Assembly: GCA_021186555.1 (NCBI GenBank)
Contig: JAJKFL010000011.1
Location: 31,793,611-31,857,610 of the forward strand
Source of the DNA: Reticulitermes speratus
Taxonomy: Eukaryota > Arthropoda > Insecta > Blattodea > Rhinotermitidae
Length of the DNA: 64,000 bases
Direction of reading: 5' to 3'
The stretch's first letter is position 1. Every line of letters starts with the position of its first letter. The position numbers were made by a program, and so were the translations under genes. Under the pieces are notes generated by a model, which saw only the letters and a list, made by a program, of their open reading frames with translations, had not been told where the DNA came from and searched no databases. This document shows, in pieces, positions 57,250 to 64,000 of this stretch.

Positions 57250-58200
57250 GACTACTTTTCGGCCGGGTGTGTGTGGATGTCTCTATTGTTTCGGCCGGAT
57301 TGTGTGTGGGTGTCTCCATTGTTTCGGCCGGATTGTGGTGTGGTGTCTCTATTGTTTCGGCCGGGTTGTGTGTGGGTGTCTCTATTGTTTCGACCGGGTT
57401 GTTTGTGGTGTCTCATATTGTTTCGGCCGGGTTTGTGTGTCTCTAGTTCGGTTGGTGTGTCTCTATTGTTTCGGCCGGGTTTGTGTGGTTGTCTCTATTG
57501 TTTCGGCCGGGTTGTGTGTGGTTGTCTCTATGTTTCGGCCGGGTTGTGTGTGTGTCTCTATTGTTTCGCCGGTTGTTGTGGGTGTCTCTATTGTTTCGGC
57601 CGGGTTGTGTGTGGTGTCTCTATTGTTTCGGCCGGGTTGTGTGTGGTTGTCTCTATTGTTTCGGCCGGGTTGTGTGTGGTTGTCTCTATTGTTTCGGCCG
57701 GTGTGTTGTCTCATGTTCGCGGTTGTGTGTGTGTCTCTATTGTTTCGGCCGGGTTGTGTGTGGTGTCTCTATTGTTTCGGCCGGGTTGTGTGTGGGTGTC
57801 TCTATTGTTTCGGCCGGGGTTTGTGTTGTGGGTGTCTCTATTGTTTCGGCCGGGTTGTGTGTGGTGTCTCTATTGTTTCGGCCGGTTGTGTGTGGGTGTC
57901 TCTATTGTTTCGGCCGGGTTGTGTGTGGTGTCTCTATTGTTTCGGCCGGGTTGTGTGTGGTTCTCTATTGTTTCGGCCGGTGTTGTGTGTGGTGTCTCTA
58001 TTGTTTCGGCCGGTTGTGTGTGGTGTCTCTATTGTTTCGGCCGGTTGTGTGTGGTGTCTCTATTGTTTCGGCCAGGTTGTGTGTGTGTGTCTCTATTGTT
58101 TCGGCCAGGTTGTGTGTGGGTGTCTCTACTGTTTCGGCCGGGTTGTGTGTGGATGTCTCTATTGTTTCGGCCAGGTTGTTGTGTGTGGGTGTCTCTAGTC
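57250..58200. repeat. Tandem repeat of about 32 bp, roughly 30 copies
   Basis: Unit GTCTCTATTGTTTCGGCCGG plus GTTGTGTGTGGT, with length variants of 28-36 bp. The three plus frames stay open over 240-375 codons because no stop occurs in the unit, giving repetitive Cys/Val-rich ORFs that are artefacts. Confidence 0.95.
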
Positions 58201-58845
58201 TCTGTATGTGACTGTTCCCTATTAGTAGCAATTTCTAAAGGAAGACACGTTTTCTAATTCGGCACGAACGCCCTGCTACCTGACGGCACCCGAATTGTAT
58301 TTCGTTATTTCTGCTGTAGATTTAACCTTTCATACGTAACTGCTGTAATTTTTTCTGTCTGAGGGCACGCGCTTTATAAAGACACGAATGCAAAAAATCA
58401 TGGCGACGGTATAAAACCAATATAATTCAGGGGTGCAAAAATTTTCAAAAATTGTAGACGGCCAGCCCGAAATACTAGGCGCCACAAGGGTGACAATACG
58501 TAAGTTCCACACTGAAGACCCACATACATTAGGCGCAATATTACAAAATGTAGTCGCCATGGCAAATCCGAGCCCAGGATATGGTTCAACCCTGATTTAA
58601 ATTTTTCTCCGATATTTGACGAAAAACTGTAACCTCAAGGTTAAATTAAATGCTGGATTAGGTCGCAGTTAAATAAGCCCTTTCAACTCTAAAATACACA
58701 GGATCGAAAGGAGCTGGAAAATGTTTATGGATTTTAAGTAATCGAGTATTCAGAGGGTGGCTGACGTAATCTATGTGAAATTAGTTTGCCAGAACTTAAA
58801 CAATTATTTTTTCCATTCTTTCATTCTGAATGGATCAATTTCTTT
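58200..58845. other. Spacer, nothing recognised
   Basis: No exon or element end seen. Minus-strand ORFs at 58330-58589 overlap in two frames and lack features. Confidence 0.35.
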
Positions 58846-58849
58846 TTCA

Positions 58850-59092
58850 CGCTCGACAGCCCTAGTGGGCCTATGCCTCCTCTATGAGTTTCCTCGATTA
58901 CACTCAGGCACACCACACTCGGTAGGACTTCTCTGGACGAGTGATCGGCCCGTCGCAGGGACCTCTACGTGAGAACACACAACAATTTCAAGAGACAGAC
59001 ATCGATGCCCCCGGCGGGATTCGAACCCGCAATCCCAGAAAGCGAGCAGTCGTAGACCCACGCCTTCAGACTGCGCAACGACTGGGATCGGC
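58850..59092 (-). mobile_element. SINE family 1 copy
   Basis: Minus-strand copy: CTCGACAGCCC start, GGTAGGACTTCTCTGGACGA body, then the complement of the B box (GGGATTCGAACCCGC) and the head ending GATCGGC. Confidence 0.85.
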
Positions 59093-59159
59093 GAGTGTAT
59101 CAACTTCCTCATTTAATTGCTTTTTGGCTGACAAATCAGTAAGCCATATCCCACTGTGA

Positions 59160-59600
59160 TTAGAACTGAATTACAGGTTACTCTGCCATCTTCCGCAGCT
59201 CTACTGAACTATGTGCTAAGCAGTTACTCAGACTCGGAGCATCAGCCAGTAGCACATCAGGTACGTTCTGGCGTGCAGACACGCCTTCAGTGACAGCAAT
59301 GGACACACGCCATGTAAACCTTCTACTAGGATAACCGACAACACAATCTCCTGCACAAATTGCGCCTACAAGTGTAGAGCGTTACACTCACCTGCTAGGT
59401 AGAAAGTGAAGTACTGGCTGCAACATTTCAGTTTTCCCTCAATTTCGAGAAAGCCAGGCGAACATCCTTCGGTGGTTGAAGCATTCAAAATTTTAAACTG
59501 CGTTACAGTAATTATGAGGACATTCCGGACCCTTCGAAACGTCAGTGCCTATTTACACTTGAGACGGCATAACACTTCATAAGACCTGAATTTTCAACAA
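59160..59600 (+). repeat. Dispersed repeat R3, copy 2
   Basis: Collinear with 14410-14830, from GAACTGAATTACAGGTTACT to a decayed CGAAACGTCAG block near 59536. Confidence 0.5.
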
Positions 59601-59887
59601 GACAGCTGTTAGAAGCTCAACTTCCGCATCAGTCAGTCGTTTCAAAACACGATATTCGAACTAAACCCTCCCCAGTAAAAGTAAGCACTCTGGCCTGGAA
59701 TTACATCTGCTACGAACACAGCCATTCTTAAAAAGCTGCTAATCGCTAAGCGGGTCACGACGTCCCCAGCCTTATGGCACCTGAAGTTTCATCACCGCTT
59801 TCACAAGAGGCCAACACTGGACCATACACACAACCACTTACACAGTCCATATTCGTGTAATTTTCATATTAAATTATACTAATTTCC

Positions 59888-60198
59888 GGGGCACGCGGTG
59901 GCGCAGTTGGTTGAGGCACTGCGCTACAAAGCCGGAACGTCGCGGGTTCGATTCCCAATGGTGTCATTGGAATTTTTCATTGACATAATCGTTTCGGTCG
60001 CACTATGGCCCTTGGGGTCACTCAGCCTCTAACAGAAGTGAGTACCAGGAGTATTTTTGGGGGTAAAGGCGGCCTGTGCTTAGGGCTGACAACCTTACCA
60101 CCTTCATGTGCTGATTATCTATAAATCTGGGAGCCTCAACCTCCTGGAAACCCTAAGGGCCTGTCCAGGCTTGTAATGGGATTGCTTGACCTTTATTA
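59888..60198 (+). mobile_element. SINE family 2, full-length copy
   Basis: Head with TGGCGCAGTTGGTTGAGG and B box GGTTCGATTCCC; body as at 12115-12430; ends GGGATTGCTTGACC. Confidence 0.88.
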
Positions 60199-60239
60199 TA
60201 CTAACTTCCACGTCCAAGTGTCGTATGTGGCCGAGATCC

Positions 60240-60318
60240 GCGCACTTATGGAATTTTACGCAGCGTAAAATTCCATAAGTGCGCGAATCTCATTTACACC
60301 GCGGCGGTGTAAATGAGA
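60240..60318. repeat. Two adjacent perfect hairpins
   Basis: Arms 60240-60261 and 60263-60284 are perfect 22-bp inverted repeats with a one-base spacer. Three bases on, 60288-60302 and 60304-60318 form a perfect 15-bp inverted repeat, again with a one-base spacer. Cruciform-capable; not in any SINE or MITE I recognise. Confidence 0.93.
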
Positions 60319-60570
60319 ATTACTGTAGAAATTCTTTGCATGCGTCATGCCGAGCAACGCCATTATCCTGAGCAGAAAAAATACAGGCGCGGGGACTGGC
60401 ATTCAAAGCAAGCAGCATAGACGGACATGTACCCACACATTAACCGGAAAAACGGATTCTCCATGAGATGATGGTGGATGCCCCCAATCCACACCCTGAA
60501 AATAACAAGGCAGCAGGAATTCTCCAGCAGCTTAATTAGAACCGACGTAAAGAGACAAAAGGAACAAGAC

Positions 60571-61080
60571 AGGCAGTGTACGTACAACGTAATATTGAGA
60601 CGCGTTCGCGTAACCATTGTTCCCGTGGAAAAGCAATAAGTATTTCATATTCTGAATGTGTGTCTGTAGCCTTATTTATCCAGCATGCAAAGATCATGAG
60701 CCGTATTATATTGTCATCTGTGGGCAGTCCGTCTCTACCATATTTTTCCACAGTATCCAATAAATGGCACGATTTTCGGAAAAAAGGTTATTGAACATAA
60801 TATGTGTTTTGTTTTCTCTACAAATTTGTCTGAAACATTTCTCATTCTAAGAGAATTCAGCAAGTTATTATCACAAATGTACAGAGGTCTTCATGTAAAG
60901 TACCCGTTGTAATTGTCAGATTTTAATGAAAGTTGAATTTTCTCGACACTTGTCGAAAAAATAGTCAAGTATCAAATTTCATTAAAATCCGTCCAGCGGG
61001 AGCCGAGTTGTTCAATACGGACAGACAGACATGACGAAGCTAACAGTCGCTTTTCGCAATTTTGCGAACGCGCCTAAAAA
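60571..61080 (+). mobile_element. Element X, intact copy of about 510 bp
   Basis: From AGGCAGTGTACGTACAACG to CGCAATTTTGCGAACGCGCC, uninterrupted. Reference for reading the nested copy at 11886-13333. No ORF, no evident terminal inverted repeat, class unknown. Confidence 0.75.
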
Positions 61081-61339
61081 TTGTCACCAACCTACGTGTT
61101 GATCACACCCACGGTAGTTTTAACAGTAGATAAAGATCAAACAACACTCACGGATCATTTGCTGTTCACATCTCCCCATGGTCAAGCAAGATAAAGAAAT
61201 ATTCTTCAAATCTGTAACGCCTACAGGCTCGGAACACACCTGTGTCTTCATCGCGCCCACCGTAGCTGTGTTGTGCACACTACCGCAAAGCGTCACATAT
61301 TATCGACAAACTTCAGCACCCAACCAAAGCAATTCAGTC

Positions 61340-61381
61340 ACCCTGAAGATGGAGGTAGTACTTCCCTCCGAAATGTCGGAA
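61340..61381 (+). ncRNA. Hammerhead ribozyme-like motif
   Basis: CTGAAGA from 61343, stem II GGAGG/CCTCC, GAAA at 61370-61373, T-GTC with canonical triplet at 61375-61377. Stem I pairing is poor. Confidence 0.4.
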
Positions 61382-61489
61382 AATTTAACCACTACAGGGT
61401 TCAGAAACCCAAAATAAGACTGTCAGCCAATCCAGAGCCGCTGTGAAAACCTGAAACTTTGTCACACATTTTCAACTAATAAATTTTCA

Positions 61490-62390
61490 GAATCTTCTTC
61501 AACATCGTTTCTTCTTGAAAGCTTTGCCATTTACCAAGCAGCACGACCTGCATTTTCCAGCAGTTTTCGGCTCATTTTCAGACAATACCTTCACCTCATA
61601 CAAGACACTTTTCTTTCCAGGATTTTTCCTTCATCCCTTCAGTTACCACATTCCTGATATCCAACAGGCTTCCCATTTTCTTTCTTTCCTGCAACAGCAT
61701 TCAGTTTTTCTCACCGTTCCCACTATTATCGAATAGTAGGATAAAAGACCTGCTTTTGATTGCTTGTTCCTTTGTTAATGTTGTACAAAAAGTACAACCT
61801 CTACATTCTTTATGTCTTCATACCGCTTAGAAAACAAAAGCCTGTTCCACGCGCCGTATTATTGACTAATAACAATAATAGAACACGTATCCGTATATAG
61901 CAACTGTAAACACGTAGCAGTCTAATTGCTCAGGTTGTGGTAAGCAAATATTATATCATACGGATGATTTAATACACAAACTTACGTAATACTTTAAATG
62001 TATCCAGTTGTTATTACATAAGACACTTGTGCATAAGCTAATACAAACTAATATGACAATAACACACTAAGTGTACTGCGTCTCGATGAAATACATTCCT
62101 TTCACGATCAACAGTAGCATGGAAGAGGAGGCTTTGAACCATATTTTGGCAATATTTATTTTGTCAAATTCAGAAGGACTTCTCTAACCAAACACAAGCT
62201 GTAATGTTGTCAAGTTACGTACACTTTTATTTATGAACTCCCTGTGTCCGACGACACATCCCTTCAATAATAAAGCTTTTAAACATATTTCCAACACTTA
62301 AAAATTAATGGTTCAAATATGTGTTATGATTTTTGAATGTGATTTTCTGAAAAAAAAACATAAGCGTTTCGAGGTCTACAGTTCATCTTC
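61490..62390 (+). repeat. Dispersed repeat R2, copy 3
   Basis: Shares blocks with 18410-19200, e.g. AAAAGACCTGCTTTTGA against AAAAGGACCTGGTTTTGA, TTGCTCAGGTTGTGGTAAGC against TTGCTCGGGTTGTAGTAAGC, and AATACACAAACTTACGTAA against AATACACAATTCTTACGTAA. Confidence 0.6.
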
Positions 62391-62556
62391 AGTTTATGTA
62401 CGTCATTAATCACAAGATGCGAGTTTACAGTCTTAAGAGATTTATTACGGATAGTATGTTATATTGTCAATTTCAATCACTTCAAAACCACTAAGATTCT
62501 ATCACAACCATAAACTGTACAAACATGTACATTAAAATTTCACAATTCACCAACAA

Positions 62557-63037
62557 ATGCACTTCACTATTAAAATTAATAGTTTGTTAAAAAGCTTATA
62601 TATAAACATTCGAGTGAAAGGGGACAATAGTAGAAACCATCAAACAAAACTAGCAGCAGTAAAGTATAGAATAAATTTGGAACTAAAACACCTATATAAG
62701 AAAAAAGTATATCTGAATCAACAACTATACCAAGCACATTTAGAATGTGCCCAATATTGGCAAAAAGCATGGTGTTGCATACAAAATTGCATTGGACATA
62801 AGATACGGAACATGAGTGACATACTATACAGAAAACTGAACAAAAAAACTGGAAAGTTTACGACACATGAAAAAGAAACAAACAAAACAATACACAGAAC
62901 GTAACACACGAACCACGATACAATTCTACACTAGGGTCAAAAATATGACAGACATACAGTTCAGCCATGAAGAGGAACAAATTCTAAAACTAGGCCTAAA
63001 CTACGCATATGAAGACAATATTAAGTATGTACATTAA
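62557..63037 (+). pseudogene. Penelope-like ORF, N-terminal fragment
   Basis: Frame 62557-62904 contains the basic helical block ELKHLYKKKVYLNQQLYQAH, LECAQYW and RKLNKKTGKF. After a stop and frameshift near 62902 the reading continues to 63037 with FYTRVKNMTDIQFSHEEEQI and LKLGLNYAYED, a motif order I associate with the region before the reverse transcriptase of Penelope-like elements. The RT itself is absent. The preceding ATTAATAGTTTGTTAAAAAGC also precedes the hammerhead at 52575, tying the two together. Confidence 0.68.
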
Positions 63038-63159
63038 AAGTCTTTGCACGAAGTGTCCCTACGTGGTATTATAACAGAACACGTTATAGGAACGCCAACA
63101 AATTTTGGTAACTCCACTCATAAGTGTGACGGACTTAAGTACATAAGGTTGATATGTAC

Positions 63160-63425
63160 ATCAAAGGTAAAGGTCTCCCTGCAAAATACCATTAAGGCGC
63201 AGAAGGGGAGTAGGAGTATTGCTGCACTCACTATTAACCTCGGCGCAAGACGTGGATGTGTATTCAAAGCCACGTCGCAGCCGCTTTAGCACCGGTAAAG
63301 TGCCCCCAGTACCCATTCTACAGGAGGGTGCGTAGAAGAGCAAATACTTTCCCTTACCGGGTCCGAACCTCGAAACGTCCAGCCCGTAGCAAGTCGCTAT
63401 ACCGACTGCGCTATACTGGCCCCGC
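63160..63425 (-). mobile_element. SINE family 3 copy
   Basis: Minus-strand head (complement of the stretch ending CGACTGCGCTATACTGGCCC at about 63421) and the AAGTCGCTATACCGAC block shared with 17880-17900; ends at AAAGGTAAAGGTCTCCCTGC. Confidence 0.65.
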
Positions 63426-63429
63426 ATAT

Positions 63430-64000
63430 GTTATAACTTATAGCAAAAGAAAAAAATAACGAATTACAAAGAGTTCCCACAATGAAAAATAATGTACTGT
63501 ACAACTAGAGGGGCCTTAGAAGCAGGAGACAATACTGCTATGAACAAAATATCATTGTCCTGAGATGGTGAAGCTCTGACTCTTAAACTACGATATAAAT
63601 TTGTTTAAAGATGTTAAAAGACACGACTGTACACGTGTTTAAGGTTTTAGTTTCAAAGATCTTCAAAATGTACGAATGCAACCACAGCAGATATTACTAC
63701 GTGACTCAAAACTGAAAACAGCTGATACAAAGACAATGACGGTAATGCTACTGATATCGAAGCACATGTGCCTGTCAGTAAGCAATATCACTAAGTGCTG
63801 AAGTCAGGGAGTAAGTGTACAATTTGTTAAGCTTATAACTCAACGTTCAACTGATGCAACAAACTTCAAAAAGCCGGCGTGTTCAACGCCCTTGCAAAAC
63901 AAAAGTCCTTGTATTTCAGGCCCTACATTTAACAGCCCTAGACAATGTATAATGCCAATCCAGATCCTCCAAACAAAGGGGATTCATTAGCGGAAAATAT
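63430..64000. other. Spacer at window end, nothing recognised
   Basis: AT-rich sequence with no exon, array or element end that I can support. Confidence 0.35.

Noticed and set aside
57071..58257. Long plus-strand ORFs of 242-375 codons
   Set aside because: They are open only because the ~32-bp repeat unit has no stop in these frames; the peptide is a pure repeat and several frames are open at once.

Overview
The window looks like nuclear DNA of an insect, most likely a cockroach-like polyneopteran (inference). The evidence is long AT-rich introns with GT/AG boundaries, TATA promoters and AATAAA poly(A) signals, and dense arthropod-type mobile elements: a DD34D mariner, hAT-type MITEs with 8-bp duplications, a FLYWCH/MULE transposon, Penelope-like retroelement pieces with hammerhead motifs, LINE tails and several tRNA-derived SINE families. 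Nothing bacterial or viral was recognised, and most of the open frames are chance or repeat-derived.

The core is a tandem array of four related three-exon genes, here called A to D, on the plus strand with start codons at 20140, 30829, 40802 and 49437. Each has a TATA box about 60 bp upstream, a 42-nt first exon encoding most of a signal peptide, a phase-0 intron, a 271-283-nt second exon, a phase-1 intron and a 416-431-nt third exon. The products are about 243-247 aa, secreted, Ala/Gln/Ser/Thr-rich, probably helical, with four mature cysteines and many N-glycosylation sequons. I cannot name the family; a resemblance to insect TsetseEP/DUF725-type secreted proteins is only a guess. B, C and D are very similar and A is more diverged. 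C carries a one-base deletion that truncates it. B and C share a 628-bp insertion that rewrites the last codons. A fifth, distant relative lies upstream (3745-7507) with the same exon plan, but it needs one frame correction.

The repeated unit is about 8.6-10.7 kb and carries mobile elements with it. Units A, B and C contain a FLYWCH/MULE transposon with long inverted ends built on a 16-bp minisatellite; in A that minisatellite has grown to about 1.3 kb. Every unit carries a Penelope GIY-YIG fragment. Units B, C and D carry two SINEs in intron 1 and a hammerhead motif in intron 2. Unit B alone has a 1337-bp mariner whose empty site survives in C and D. Shared and private insertions give a relative history: A split off first, the B/C pair is the youngest, and the mariner came last.

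Region by region: 1-3740 is intergenic with a 22-bp tandem array, SINEs, hammerhead-like repeats and a 31-bp array; 3745-7507 is the distant fifth gene; 7583-20000 is repeat-rich spacer (three hAT MITEs, a nested element, a palindrome of about 950 bp broken by a SINE); 20078-55240 is the four-unit array; 55240-64000 is repeat-rich spacer with LINE, VNTR, SINE, twin hairpins and a Penelope N-terminal ORF fragment.
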